NCBI RefSeq assembly: GCF_020253525.1
Contig: NZ_JADCBK010000072.1
Location: 1 to 53,462 of the forward strand
Origin: Aquidulcibacter sp.
GTDB lineage: Bacteria; Pseudomonadota; Alphaproteobacteria; Caulobacterales; Aquidulcibacteraceae
Direction of reading: 5' to 3'
DNA: 53,462 bases
Shown here: positions 41,726-51,226 of the stretch, piece by piece
How the letters are laid out: the number at the start of each line of letters is the position of its first letter
How positions within the stretch are numbered: position 1 is the first letter of the stretch
Notes under the pieces: generated by a model
The model's input: only the letters and a program-made list of their open reading frames with translations
Told to the model about the DNA's origin: nothing
Databases searched by the model: none
Made by a program: the position numbers and the translations under genes

Positions 41726-44533
41726 ATGAAATTTATCGCAAGTCGCGGAACTCTGGTGGCCGCTTTGGCGCTTTTCATAGGTGCATGTTCGCAGGGTGGT
41801 AGTATCCAATCACCTGGTTCAACGTTTGTTGGCGATCTCCCCGGCGGTACTGGTGGTGGTGGAACCGGCGGCACCGGCAGCGGCGCGACTTGTCCGCTCG
41901 GGACTACGATCGGAACCGCAATTGGTACGACCACAGTTTGTAATCTGACTGGCGAAGTTCTCACCAATCTCACGCTTCCACGCATCACCGGCGTGGCCTA
42001 TCGTCTGGTCGGGCGCGTCGATGTCGGTCGCGATTTGGGCGCGGCAGGGAATGCGGCAACCGGCGTTGCTGCGACACTCACAATAGAGCCCGGTGTAACC
42101 ATCTTTGGAGATGAAGCTTCCGACCTATTAATTATTAACCGCGGCAGCCGAATCAACGCTGTAGGAACTCCAAGCCAGCCCATCGTGTTCACAGGTAGGG
42201 AGGATATCGCCGGTACCGCAAATGCCGATACATCTAATCGTTTGTGGGGTGGCCTCATCCTGCTTGGCCGCGCACCAATCCGCGGCTGTTCGACCGCTGT
42301 CGCTCAGGGTACATTGGAGTGTCAGAATGCTGTTGAAGGCATTACCGCGGCAACAGGCCGTCAAGCACTCTACGGTGGCGCGACGCCTGCGGATACAAGT
42401 GGCACTATGCGCTACGTTCAGATCCGCTACCCGGGGGAGTTCTTATCATCGGCGGCAGCTGGCGACGATTTGAACGGTTTAACATTGGGCGGTGTTGGTT
42501 CGGCCACCGATATCAGCTTCTTGCAAGTCCACAACTCTGGTGACGACGGCATCGAGGTTTTCGGTGGCACGGTAAACATGAAAAACATGGTTATCACTGG
42601 GGCACTAGACGACAGTCTCGACTTTGATGAAGGTTGGACCGGTGCTGTCCAATTTTTAGTGATCAAACAAACACCAAACGCTGGTGGGCCTGACCGTCTT
42701 TTTGAAGGTAGCAACCGCACGGTTGCTAGCCTTGCAGGCACGCTGAATACAAACCCAACCATTGCAAACTTCACAGCGGTCGGCGTTCGTACAAACAGTG
42801 CGGGCGCAAACATCCAAGGTATTGTTCTGAACAATACGGGTGGCACTCCCGGTGCATCCGGGCGCTTCTTGAATGGGGTGGTTACCGGCAGCAATACGTG
42901 TGCGGTTGCAAGTGCTGCCAATAGTGTGCGCTTCGACTCCATGTTGTTCGACTGTCCAGGCACTATGGATTCGGTTGCAGCTGCCGCCCTTTCTGGTGGC
43001 TCCAATAACGTCTCTAATGCGGCTGCGACTTTAAGCGCATCGTTGCTGCCTGGCCCGAACGAGTTGGCCCGCACAGCCCTCAATCCAACCGGTGTGAATT
43101 CTTTCTTCGAAGCGGCTAACTATGTTGGCGCTTTCTCGGCCACTGCGACGGCAACGTCGAACTGGGCTTCGGGTTGGACCATCCAACTGCTTCCGGCCGC
43201 AGCTTGCCCCACTGGAACTGTTGAGCAGGGCACCATCGCTGGCCAACGCAATTGCGTCATCAGTGGCGTTATTGGCAGCGGCACGATCCCGGCAAATCTC
43301 CGTTTAACGGCTGGCAATATCTATCAGATTTCAGGTCGGGTAGATGTGGGCTTTGACCGCGGTGCAGCCTTGAACTCCGGAACGGCTGCAAGCTTGACGA
43401 TTGACCCCGGCGTTCGCCTCTATGGTTCTACCTCGGCTGATGTTTTGATTGTGAACCGTGGCTCACAAATCTTTATCAACGGCACACCCCAAGCGCCAGT
43501 TGTTATGACTTCACGCAATGACGTTGCGGGCACGCAAACGGACAAGGCACGGGCAAGTCGGGAATGGGCTGGCCTTATCGTGCTAGGCGCGGCACCCATT
43601 CGAGGTTGCTCAACGGCTGTGGCTCAAGGCAGTGTTGATTGCCAAAATGCCGTTGAGGGCATTACCGCAGCAACAGGTCGTCAAGCTTTGTATGGTGGAG
43701 CTACGGCGGCGGACAACAGCGGCCGGATCACCTATCTACAAATCCGCTATCCAGGTGCTTTCCTGACTTCGGCTGCGGCAGGCGACGACTTGAACGGTTT
43801 GACTTTAGGCGGCGTCGGTTCAGCTACTGAAATCAGCAACATCCAAATCCACAACTCTGGAGATGATGGCATCGAAATCTTTGGCGGCACGGTGAATCTG
43901 CGAAACTGGGTTGTCACGGGTGCTCTCGATGACTCGCTTGACTTTGACGAGGGTTGGGTTGGCAAGGCGCAGTTTGGCATTGTTCTTCAGGCCTTGACAG
44001 CTACCGGTGGGCCAGATCGTATGATCGAAGGCAGCAATCGTACTGTCGCTAGCTTGGCTGGTACGCTGAATACCAACCCAATCATTGCCAACTTCACCTT
44101 TGTAGGTGTCCCACAAAATGATGCTTCGGCTGGCTTGACTGGCATCGTCTTGAACAACACTGGCGGCACGCCGGGTGGCTCGGCTCGCCTTCTCAACGGC
44201 GTGGTCACGGGTTCAACAACATGCTTGAACTTCGAATCGGCGAATACCAGCCCAGCACCACAGCTCGACTCGATCTTGTCCAGTTGTTCAGGTGGGTATG
44301 GAGCGGTTGCCACCGCACGTTTAAATGCAGGCTCAAACAATTCCACAGGCACAGCCGCGACCTTGGCTAGCCGCTTTATCAATGGGTCGGCAGAATCGGG
44401 TCGCGCTGCAGTGAATCCAACGACGGTCGACCCATTCTTCACCGCGACGAACTACATAGGAGCAGTTCGCGATGTTGCCGACTTATGGTGGTCTTCTTGG
44501 ACTTGTAGTCTAGCCGCGGGTTCGTCCTGTTGA
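41726..44533 (+). CDS. Outer-membrane-type lipoprotein with duplicated beta-helix-like domain
   Basis: 935 residues. Lipoprotein signal with lipobox IGAC (C21), then a Gly/Thr-rich linker (about 35-52). Two homologous domains follow, about 53-490 and 492-935, offset by 440 residues; both contain 'GRVDVG..G', 'LTI(E/D)PGV', 'RGCSTAVAQG', 'VEGITAATGRQALYGGAT', 'AAAGDDLNGLTLGGVGSAT', 'NSGDDGIE(V/I)FGGTVN', 'GALDDSLDFDEGW' and 'SNRTVASLAGTLNTNP'. Repeated short strands with Asn/Gly turns suggest a right-handed beta-helix. I know the type as a conserved partner of TonB receptors without a defined function. It precedes the receptor by 99 nt. Confidence 0.8.
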   Translation: MKFIASRGTLVAALALFIGACSQGGSIQSPGSTFVGDLPGGTGGGGTGGTGSGATCPLGTTIGTAIGTTTVCNLTGEVLTNLTLPRITGVAYRLVGRVDVGRDLGAAGNAATGVAATLTIEPGVTIFGDEASDLLIINRGSRINAVGTPSQPIVFTGREDIAGTANADTSNRLWGGLILLGRAPIRGCSTAVAQGTLECQNAVEGITAATGRQALYGGATPADTSGTMRYVQIRYPGEFLSSAAAGDDLNGLTLGGVGSATDISFLQVHNSGDDGIEVFGGTVNMKNMVITGALDDSLDFDEGWTGAVQFLVIKQTPNAGGPDRLFEGSNRTVASLAGTLNTNPTIANFTAVGVRTNSAGANIQGIVLNNTGGTPGASGRFLNGVVTGSNTCAVASAANSVRFDSMLFDCPGTMDSVAAAALSGGSNNVSNAAATLSASLLPGPNELARTALNPTGVNSFFEAANYVGAFSATATATSNWASGWTIQLLPAAACPTGTVEQGTIAGQRNCVISGVIGSGTIPANLRLTAGNIYQISGRVDVGFDRGAALNSGTAASLTIDPGVRLYGSTSADVLIVNRGSQIFINGTPQAPVVMTSRNDVAGTQTDKARASREWAGLIVLGAAPIRGCSTAVAQGSVDCQNAVEGITAATGRQALYGGATAADNSGRITYLQIRYPGAFLTSAAAGDDLNGLTLGGVGSATEISNIQIHNSGDDGIEIFGGTVNLRNWVVTGALDDSLDFDEGWVGKAQFGIVLQALTATGGPDRMIEGSNRTVASLAGTLNTNPIIANFTFVGVPQNDASAGLTGIVLNNTGGTPGGSARLLNGVVTGSTTCLNFESANTSPAPQLDSILSSCSGGYGAVATARLNAGSNNSTGTAATLASRFINGSAESGRAAVNPTTVDPFFTATNYIGAVRDVADLWWSSWTCSLAAGSSC
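41884..44530 (+). repeat. Internal tandem duplication, about 1.32 kb unit
   Basis: The two halves of the lipoprotein gene (about 41884-43198 and 43199-44530) align with a constant offset of 1,320 nt over the best-conserved part, e.g. 42326-42365 versus 43646-43685. Amino-acid identity is high in the central blocks while many third codon positions differ, so the duplication is old and kept by selection rather than recent. Confidence 0.85.
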
Positions 44534-44537
44534 ATTC

Positions 44538-44576
44538 AATCGATCGGTGCGGCAGGGCTTCCTTGCCGCATCGATT
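44538..44576 (+). terminator. Hairpin between lipoprotein and TonB receptor genes
   Basis: AATCGA...TGCGGCA (left arm, 44538-44543 and 44548-44554) pairs with TGCCGCA-TCGATT (44564-44576), with a 4-nt bulge (TCGG). A T-rich but not uniform tail (GGTTTCTTGC) follows. It begins 5 nt after the lipoprotein stop and may give partial termination, so that the receptor gene is expressed at a lower level. Confidence 0.5.
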
Positions 44577-44632
44577 GGTTTCTTGCTTTGGCCAGCCTGG
44601 CCCCTTCTCAGTCTTCCTAAAGGCCGTCCGAC

Positions 44633-47245
44633 ATGATCATTTCCGCCCGTCTGCGCAGAATTCTGTTGCTTACTAGCATTCTTGTAGTGCCATCACTGAT
44701 GCCCAGTTTTGCCAGCGCTCAAGCCGCCCCGGCTCAGCCGACTTCTGCTCCTGCCGCAAGAGATGAACCCGAAGAAGATGTCGAAGTGGTTGTTGTTCGT
44801 GGCCGGTTTATTCCTGAACCTCAACGTGTAACGTCAGAAGTTGCAAACTTCTTATCAGCAGCTGATCTTGCGCGAACCGGCGATGACAATGCCGCAGCCG
44901 CGCTGACTCGCTTAACAGGTCTGTCTGTTGTTTCTGGCCGTTTCGTTTACGTGCGTGGTTTGGGTGACCGCTATTCGTCAGCCCTGCTTAACGGTTCCCC
45001 ATTGCCAAGCCCGGAACCACTGCGTCGTCAAGTGCCGCTGGATCTCTTTCCATCCAACATTCTGAACGGTGCCACAGTACAAAAGACTTTCTCCCCTAAC
45101 TATCCCGGCGAATTCGGTGGCGGCGTTATTGACCTGCGGACTTTGAAGACCCCAAATGAAGACTTCCTAACCCTAAAGGTCGGCACCGGTTATAATTCTG
45201 AGACCACTGGCAAAACTGGCCTTGTTTATGAAGGCCACCGAATGGACTGGACTGGGGTTGACACTGACCTACGTCGTCTTCCTCAGCCTGTGCGAGATGC
45301 CGTTGCTACCGGTAAACGTATCAATGATACTAACTTTACGCCTAAGCAGCTTGAATTCATTGGCGAGAGCTTCATCAACTCACCCTTGACGGTCATTCAA
45401 AGCGAAAGGACCCGCCCTGATTTCGATGCAGAGATCACTGCAGGTCGCAGTCTGGACGTCAACGACGCCACCATCGGCCTAGTTGGAGTATTTGGCTATA
45501 AGAGTGGGTTTAAGACCCAAGAAGCCCTGCGTCAGGATGTTGTATCCGATACGGTCGAGGCTGAAGGCACCAATTTGTCGTCAACTTGGGACATTGTGAT
45601 AAATGGTTTTGGTAGTGCCAGCGCCAATTGGGGCGATAATCGTATTGGTTTAACCGGTCTTTTGGTGCGGAGCACATCAAAAAAAGCACAAGTTGAGGTC
45701 GGCACGGATACCAACCTTCCAAGTGGTCAATCCTATCGCACTGAAGGCACTGCTTGGTACGAGCGCGAGCTGGCCTCAGCCCAGCTTTCTGGTGAACACA
45801 AGCTGGGTGGGATGGAATTGCAGTGGCGTGGCTCGATAGGTCAATCTACCCGCAAAGCACCCTATGAGCGTGATATCTCATACACTGTGGTCAACGGCAT
45901 TACAGCATTTAATGGGGCTTCACTGGGCAATGCGATCCGCTTCTCGGAACTAAAGGACGAGGTTTCTAGCTTTGGATTTGATGCAAAATACATTCTAAAA
46001 CTCGCGAAGGGGCGAGAGGTTGAGCTTTCTGGTGGGGCGGTCACGTCCAAAACTGACCGCAATTACGAGCTGATTTCCTTCGCATTTACGGGTCCTCGTG
46101 GTCCTACGTCCAACAACGTCTTGCGCTCACGGGTTGATTTTCTGTTTTCGCCGGACAACATCGATCCTGCACGTTTTGTAATCAGCGAGCAGACCGGTAA
46201 AGATGATGCGTATGTGGGTAGCCTCGAAAACATGGCCGCCTATCTCGCCTCAGAGTTTGAGCTTACCTCCTTCATCCGCGCGTCAATTGGTGTGCGCTAT
46301 GAGGATGCTACACAAAAAGTGCGGACTACCAACCGATTTGGCGATACGCCGACAGCCCCCGTTGAACTGGCCAACGACTATTTGCTGCCTGCGGCCACGA
46401 TCACGTGGAACTTCGCAGACGAATTGCAGATGCGGTTGGGCTATTCAAAGACCATCGCACGTCCGCAGTTCCGCGAGTTAGCGTTTACACCTTACATCGA
46501 CCCAGAATCCAATCGAATTTATCAAGGCAACCCATTCCTCAAAGATAGTGAGTTTGAGAACTTTGACGCTCGGCTGGAATACTATTTTGGTCGCGGCCAA
46601 TTCGTCACGGCAGGTGCTTTCTACAAGAAGATCGACAATCCAATTGAAGAAGTCATCGTACGCCTGGAGCGCTCATTTACCCGCTTCATCAATGCCCCCG
46701 AAGCAACCTTGTATGGCTTAGAATTGGAGTATCGCGCCAATTTCGAAATGCCGTTCAAGATGCCTGTTCTTCAAGATGCCAAGTGGAATTTTGCCGCTAA
46801 CTATACCTACACACACTCTGAGGTAAATGCGCCAACAGGGTCAAATGTGATAAGCCCAATCGATTTCCGCTCGATTTCTGCTTCGCAATTCGGTTTGGAT
46901 GGCAGCGAGTTGCAAGGTACGCCCAAGAACATTGCCAATTTGCAATTAGGCTATGAAACCGACGACCAGCAATTGACTCTGTTGATTGGCTGGGTTGACG
47001 AACGTATCGCGCGTCGCGGTTTAGGTTCGGTTCCTTCCGTAATCGAAAATCCAGGGACGAACGTTGATTTGGTTTACAAACGCGATTTCACCATTGGAAA
47101 AGTCGACTATACGTTTGGTATCAGCGGCCGCAATTTGCTAGCTGAAGACAATCAGGAATTCCAAATCTCCAAGCTGGGTCGTACCGAATCAAACACCTAC
47201 AAAAGAGGTCGGTCGATTTCGCTGAGTTTGACTGTCCGCCACTGA
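44633..47245 (+). CDS. TonB-dependent outer membrane receptor
   Basis: 870 residues. Signal peptide of about 29 residues ending ASA-Q, an Ala/Pro-rich spacer, a TonB-box-like 'EVVVVRGRF' near residue 50, the plug domain (about 60-180; 'ARTGDDNAAAALTRLTGLSV', 'FVYVRGLGDRYSSALLNG', 'NYPGEFGGGVIDLRT') and a 22-strand barrel to the C-terminus, with 'GYSKTIARPQFRELA' in the second half. Imports a large or scarce substrate energised by TonB. Adjacent lipoprotein and the Pho-like repeats suggest a phosphorus-containing substrate; iron or sugar uptake cannot be excluded. The final residues (SLSLTVRH) lack the usual terminal aromatic. Confidence 0.92.
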   Translation: MIISARLRRILLLTSILVVPSLMPSFASAQAAPAQPTSAPAARDEPEEDVEVVVVRGRFIPEPQRVTSEVANFLSAADLARTGDDNAAAALTRLTGLSVVSGRFVYVRGLGDRYSSALLNGSPLPSPEPLRRQVPLDLFPSNILNGATVQKTFSPNYPGEFGGGVIDLRTLKTPNEDFLTLKVGTGYNSETTGKTGLVYEGHRMDWTGVDTDLRRLPQPVRDAVATGKRINDTNFTPKQLEFIGESFINSPLTVIQSERTRPDFDAEITAGRSLDVNDATIGLVGVFGYKSGFKTQEALRQDVVSDTVEAEGTNLSSTWDIVINGFGSASANWGDNRIGLTGLLVRSTSKKAQVEVGTDTNLPSGQSYRTEGTAWYERELASAQLSGEHKLGGMELQWRGSIGQSTRKAPYERDISYTVVNGITAFNGASLGNAIRFSELKDEVSSFGFDAKYILKLAKGREVELSGGAVTSKTDRNYELISFAFTGPRGPTSNNVLRSRVDFLFSPDNIDPARFVISEQTGKDDAYVGSLENMAAYLASEFELTSFIRASIGVRYEDATQKVRTTNRFGDTPTAPVELANDYLLPAATITWNFADELQMRLGYSKTIARPQFRELAFTPYIDPESNRIYQGNPFLKDSEFENFDARLEYYFGRGQFVTAGAFYKKIDNPIEEVIVRLERSFTRFINAPEATLYGLELEYRANFEMPFKMPVLQDAKWNFAANYTYTHSEVNAPTGSNVISPIDFRSISASQFGLDGSELQGTPKNIANLQLGYETDDQQLTLLIGWVDERIARRGLGSVPSVIENPGTNVDLVYKRDFTIGKVDYTFGISGRNLLAEDNQEFQISKLGRTESNTYKRGRSISLSLTVRH

Positions 47246-47472
47246 TTTTGGAGTCCAAAGCTACCGAATCACTTTGCGATTTCCTGCCATTCTATGGCTT
47301 TTTCGTATGATGATTTAGGTGCGTTGGACCTTGGAGTTGGCTTCAAGTCAGGGGGAAATTAGGATTTGGGCATGGATCTGGTCAAAACTGCGGTTAGCAA
47401 CTGAGGGTAAAACAAGGCAACCCTCGACAAACAAACCGTTTCAGACAAAACTCGCTGATCCAAGCGCTTGGC

Positions 47473-48129
47473 ATGCACATGATCTATAAAGTGAAATTGA
47501 CTATGAGGCACGGAGCTTGGCAAGCATTTGCCTGGCTGGTGGTGGCTTGTTCTTGTTTGGGTACTGGTCAAGCTCGAGCGGATGTTATTGAGGTTGGTAC
47601 AAACGGCACGGCGACAGTCTATGCCGGGCCAACTTTGTTTTTGGGCGATACAACGCGACCCGTGTTGAAACCTGAAGCAAAAGCATCGCCACCTGGGCCT
47701 GGCACCTATACCCCCGCTAAGCTGGTTGAACCTGCCTATCCTTTAAGGCTACATCCAACCTTGGATGCATACGTAACAGAAGCGGCTACAAAATATGGCG
47801 TGGACCCAATCTTGGTCAGAGCCGTGGCTTGGCAAGAGTCGCGGTTTCGCGATTCCGCAGTCTCTCCAAAGGGAGCGATTGGTGTGATGCAGCTAATGCC
47901 CGCGACAGCTTCTTGGCTGGGCGTAAACCCTTACGATCCGCGTGAGAATATCTTTGGCGGTGTCGCCTACCTCAGTACGTTGCTCGAGCGCTTTGGCGGT
48001 GATGTCCGCCTTGCGCTTGCCGCATATAATGCTGGTCCAGAAGCGGTTGCCCGCCATCGTGGAATTCCACCCTATCGTGAAACCCAAAACTATGTGAAGG
48101 CCATCTCAGAGCGGCTTTCGATCCGCTAG
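47473..48129 (+). CDS. virB1: VirB1-like lytic transglycosylase
   Basis: 218 residues; starts at 47473, 47479 or 47503 are all possible and none has a clear ribosome binding site (a 12-bp palindrome CCAAGCGCTTGG lies directly upstream). Signal peptide ending QARA-D; then a linker and an SLT domain from about residue 95: catalytic Glu in 'RAVAWQESRF', 'SPKGAIGVMQLMPATASWLG', 'LALAAYNAGPEAV'. It opens peptidoglycan for assembly of the type IV secretion machine whose genes follow, 13-30 nt away. Confidence 0.88.
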   Translation: MHMIYKVKLTMRHGAWQAFAWLVVACSCLGTGQARADVIEVGTNGTATVYAGPTLFLGDTTRPVLKPEAKASPPGPGTYTPAKLVEPAYPLRLHPTLDAYVTEAATKYGVDPILVRAVAWQESRFRDSAVSPKGAIGVMQLMPATASWLGVNPYDPRENIFGGVAYLSTLLERFGGDVRLALAAYNAGPEAVARHRGIPPYRETQNYVKAISERLSIR

Positions 48130-48157
48130 TACATTTGGAAGCTTGAGGAAGATGTCG

Positions 48158-48478
48158 ATGACAGAAGTACACAAGGCGCTCTGGGCGCTAACCTCCATCT
48201 GGGCGATTTTTTGGGCAGGTCCAGCCCTAGCACAATCGGCCAATCTGGATCCCGCAGGCTCGGGTGTCATTCTAGGTGCTGTGAATTGGGTACAGGGTAC
48301 CCTTCTAGGCGCGGTCGCGACCGCGGTTGCGGTGATCGCAGTGGCTGGATGTGGGTTTATGATGCTAACAGGTCGAATGAACTGGCGGCATGGCGGTATG
48401 GTTATCCTTGGATGCTTTATCCTGTTTGGATCCGCTGCCATTGTCGGGGGCATCCGCAGCGCTGCACAAGGGTTTTAG
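48158..48478 (+). CDS. virB2: VirB2-like T4SS pilin
   Basis: 106 residues from ATG 48158, which has GAGG 9 nt upstream (ATG 48152 and TTG 48143 are in frame). Signal peptide 'ALWALTSIWAIFWAGPALA' then a short mature protein with two hydrophobic helices (about 43-62 and 77-97, 'GMVILGCFILFGSAAIVGG') separated by a basic loop (TGRMNWRHG). Size and topology match TrbC/VirB2 pilins, major subunit of the T4SS pilus. The position between virB1 and virB3 agrees. Confidence 0.87.
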   Translation: MTEVHKALWALTSIWAIFWAGPALAQSANLDPAGSGVILGAVNWVQGTLLGAVATAVAVIAVAGCGFMMLTGRMNWRHGGMVILGCFILFGSAAIVGGIRSAAQGF

Positions 48479-48487
48479 GGGGCGACC

Positions 48488-48772
48488 ATGGCGCAGCTCG
48501 AGCGCGATCCAGTCTTTGCCGCTCTGACGCGCCCGCAGATGTTTGCCGGCGTGACCTACACTTGGTTCATTCTTAATGGCATCATTACGGCTGAAGTCTT
48601 TTTGGTCACAAAGTCAGTATGGGCTTTGGTTGCTGCTGTTGTTTTGCATTTAGTTGGGGTGATCGCAGCGCGAGATGAGCCGCGCTTCCTAGACCTGTGG
48701 ATCACGCGTATGATCAGCTCACCTCGCGTCGCAAATTTTGCCTTTTGGCGCTGTAACTCGTACCGACCGTAA
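48488..48772 (+). CDS. virB3: VirB3-like T4SS inner membrane protein
   Basis: 94 residues with strong GGGGG ribosome binding site. 'LTRPQMFAGVTYTWFILNGI' is the VirB3/TrbD N-terminal motif, followed by a hydrophobic hairpin (about 22-62) and 'DEPRFLDLWITRM', the conserved C-terminal segment. VirB3 works with VirB4 in the inner membrane. Begins 9 nt after virB2 and ends 18 nt before virB4. Confidence 0.9.
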   Translation: MAQLERDPVFAALTRPQMFAGVTYTWFILNGIITAEVFLVTKSVWALVAAVVLHLVGVIAARDEPRFLDLWITRMISSPRVANFAFWRCNSYRP

Positions 48773-48790
48773 GGGGTGTTTGAAGCTTAA

Positions 48791-51226
48791 ATGGCAGGAC
48801 GACGCGCCCATAACAAGCGTTTGGCTACTCTGGCCGAAATAGCTCACCGAGAAGCCCCGGCGGGCGCTCGTCTGCCTTATGCACGCCATGTTGATGACAC
48901 AACAATTGAAACCCGCGATGGCATGTTGCTTCAGGTCATTAAGCTGGACGGTTTAGCCTTCGAGACGGCAGATACCGAGGATCTCAACTACCGCAAAGCG
49001 ATACGTGACACGATGTTGCGTTCTATCGCGCATGCACGCTTTGCCGTGGTTCACCATGTTGTGCGAAGCCCAGTTAAACCATCGCTTGATGCAGATTTTC
49101 CGGATGCCTTCTCCCGTGAAGTTGACCAACAATGGTCCGCACGTCTCGACGGTCGGGCTATGTTCATCAATGATCTGTTCTTGACGATTGTGCGTCGCCC
49201 TGCTGTTGGCCGGTCAGGCTTCATCGACAAGACAATGGAGCTTTTTCGAGGGACATCAGCCCAAGCCATTGCTGCTGAGCGTGCGCGCGACATGCGAGAA
49301 TTGGATACCGCTCGAGATGCCTTAATGGCATCCCTTTCGCCCTATGGCGCGCGCGTTTTGTCAGTTTATGACAGCCGCCATGGCCCCTGTTCAGAGCCGT
49401 TGGAGTTTCTGTCTGGCCTCTATAACGGAGAGTTGCGGCCTGTTCTGTTGCCCGACACAGATCTTGGTTTTCATATTCCGTACCGACGGATCAGCTTTGG
49501 TCTCGAAGCCTTTGAACTTCACGCGGCCCCCGGACTGCCTCGCCAATTTGGCACCATGATTTCGATCAAGGATTATCCTCCTCACACGGCACCAGGAATG
49601 TTGGATGATCTAATGCGTCTGCCAGTCGAGATGACTGTCACCGAAAGTTTTGCATTTGTAGATCGGCAAGTCGCTCTCGACCGCATGAATCTTGCACTTC
49701 GCCGGATGCGTGCGGCAGATGACGATGCCATAAGTTTGCGTCGTGACTTATCGATTGCCAAAGACGATGTCTCCGCGGGGCGATCTGCCTTTGGCGAGCA
49801 CCATATGAGCGTGTGCATCAAAGCAGCAACGCAGGCACAGCTTGATCAAGCTGCAGCCGATGTGCAAGCCGCTTTTACCGAAGAAGGCATTATTTCGGTC
49901 CGAGAGGACGTGAATCTTGAACCAGCATTCTGGGCGCAGTTTCCCGGGAACTTCAAAGATATCGCCCGTCGGGCTTTAGTCTCGACGGGAAATTTTGCTG
50001 GCCTGGCCAGTTTTCACAATTTTCCGATTGGCCAGGAAGATCACAACGTTTGGGGTCAAGCCGTTACTGTTTTGGAGACAACTTCGGCAACCCCATATTA
50101 CTTCAATTTCCACAAGAATGATTTAGGCAACTTCACCATTATTGGGCCATCTGGATCCGGTAAGACAGTGGTGTTGAACTTCCTTCTGACACAGGCGCGA
50201 AAGTTTGATCCGCGCATTGTCTTGTTCGACAAGGACCGCGGCGCGGAAATCTTTATTCGTGCGATTGGCGGCCGCTACGAGACCCTACGTCATGGCAACC
50301 CATCTGGCTTAAACCCATTGTCATTGCCCGATACGCCAGCCAATCGTGCCTTTGTTACGGAGTGGCTGTCGCGGTTAGTGAGCGTTGATGGTGAGAAATT
50401 GAGTGTTGATGAGCAGGCCCAGATTGCTGATGCTGTGGCTGCCAATTTTGACCAAGCGCCACAGTACCGCCGACTGCGTTATGTTGCTGAGTTGCTTGCC
50501 GGTGTCCGTAGGCCGGTTCCTGGTGATCTTGCGTCGCGCCTAGAGCCATGGATTCATGATGGCGTGCGCGCCTGGCTTTTCGATAACGAAGAAGACCGTC
50601 TAGATTTATCGACCCGCACGCTTGGCGTTGACATGACGGCGATCTTGGACGACCCCGCCCTGCGCACACCGGCCATGATGTATTTGTTTCATTGCGTGGA
50701 GCAACGCCTAGATGGCACACCCGCAATTCTCGTAGTTGATGAAGGCTGGAAAGCACTGGATGATCCAGTTTTTGTGGCTCGAATTCGGGATTGGGAAAAG
50801 ACTATTCGTAAGCGTAATGGCATCGTAGGTTTTGCGACCCAAAGTGCATCAGACGCTTTGTCCAGCCAAATTGCCTCCGCCATTATCGAGCAAGCAGCTA
50901 CCCAGATCTTCATGCCGAACCCAAAGGCGCAGGAAGACGAATATTGTCGCGGGTTTGGTCTTACCTTGCACGAGTTGGACTTGATCCGCGCTCTGCCGGA
51001 TACGTCGCGCTGCTTTGTCATTAAGCACGGCACTGACAGCGTTGTGGCCCGTCTCAACCTTGACGGAATGCCTGATGTGTTGACCGTACTTTCTGGTCGA
51101 GAGTCGACAGTTCGCCGTCTAGATGCGCTACGCGCCGAGCATGGGGATGATCCCGCCATCTGGTTGCCGCTTTTGACTGCAAGTGTTCATCAAGCTCGTG
51201 ATCCGAACCGAGGGGGGCGGCGATGA
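48791..51226 (+). CDS. virB4: VirB4 ATPase of the type IV secretion system
   Basis: 811 residues. The N-terminal CagE/TrbE/VirB4 domain (about 40-420) precedes the ATPase: Walker A with K458 in 'IGPSGSGKTVVLNFLL', 'FDKDRGAEIFIRAIGG', Walker B in 'PAILVVDEGWKAL' near 650, and 'NGIVGFATQSASDAL'. Energises pilus biogenesis and substrate transfer. Length is normal for the family. The stop overlaps the next gene by 4 nt. Confidence 0.95.
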   Translation: MAGRRAHNKRLATLAEIAHREAPAGARLPYARHVDDTTIETRDGMLLQVIKLDGLAFETADTEDLNYRKAIRDTMLRSIAHARFAVVHHVVRSPVKPSLDADFPDAFSREVDQQWSARLDGRAMFINDLFLTIVRRPAVGRSGFIDKTMELFRGTSAQAIAAERARDMRELDTARDALMASLSPYGARVLSVYDSRHGPCSEPLEFLSGLYNGELRPVLLPDTDLGFHIPYRRISFGLEAFELHAAPGLPRQFGTMISIKDYPPHTAPGMLDDLMRLPVEMTVTESFAFVDRQVALDRMNLALRRMRAADDDAISLRRDLSIAKDDVSAGRSAFGEHHMSVCIKAATQAQLDQAAADVQAAFTEEGIISVREDVNLEPAFWAQFPGNFKDIARRALVSTGNFAGLASFHNFPIGQEDHNVWGQAVTVLETTSATPYYFNFHKNDLGNFTIIGPSGSGKTVVLNFLLTQARKFDPRIVLFDKDRGAEIFIRAIGGRYETLRHGNPSGLNPLSLPDTPANRAFVTEWLSRLVSVDGEKLSVDEQAQIADAVAANFDQAPQYRRLRYVAELLAGVRRPVPGDLASRLEPWIHDGVRAWLFDNEEDRLDLSTRTLGVDMTAILDDPALRTPAMMYLFHCVEQRLDGTPAILVVDEGWKALDDPVFVARIRDWEKTIRKRNGIVGFATQSASDALSSQIASAIIEQAATQIFMPNPKAQEDEYCRGFGLTLHELDLIRALPDTSRCFVIKHGTDSVVARLNLDGMPDVLTVLSGRESTVRRLDALRAEHGDDPAIWLPLLTASVHQARDPNRGGRR

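Noticed and set aside
42427-43083. 218-codon minus-strand ORF inside the lipoprotein gene
   Set aside because: Repeat-driven shadow; a similar one appears in the second repeat (43987-44442).
47459-47472. 12-bp palindrome CCAAGCGCTTGG before virB1 as an oriT or att site
   Set aside because: Too short, with no relaxase, integrase or second copy nearby.
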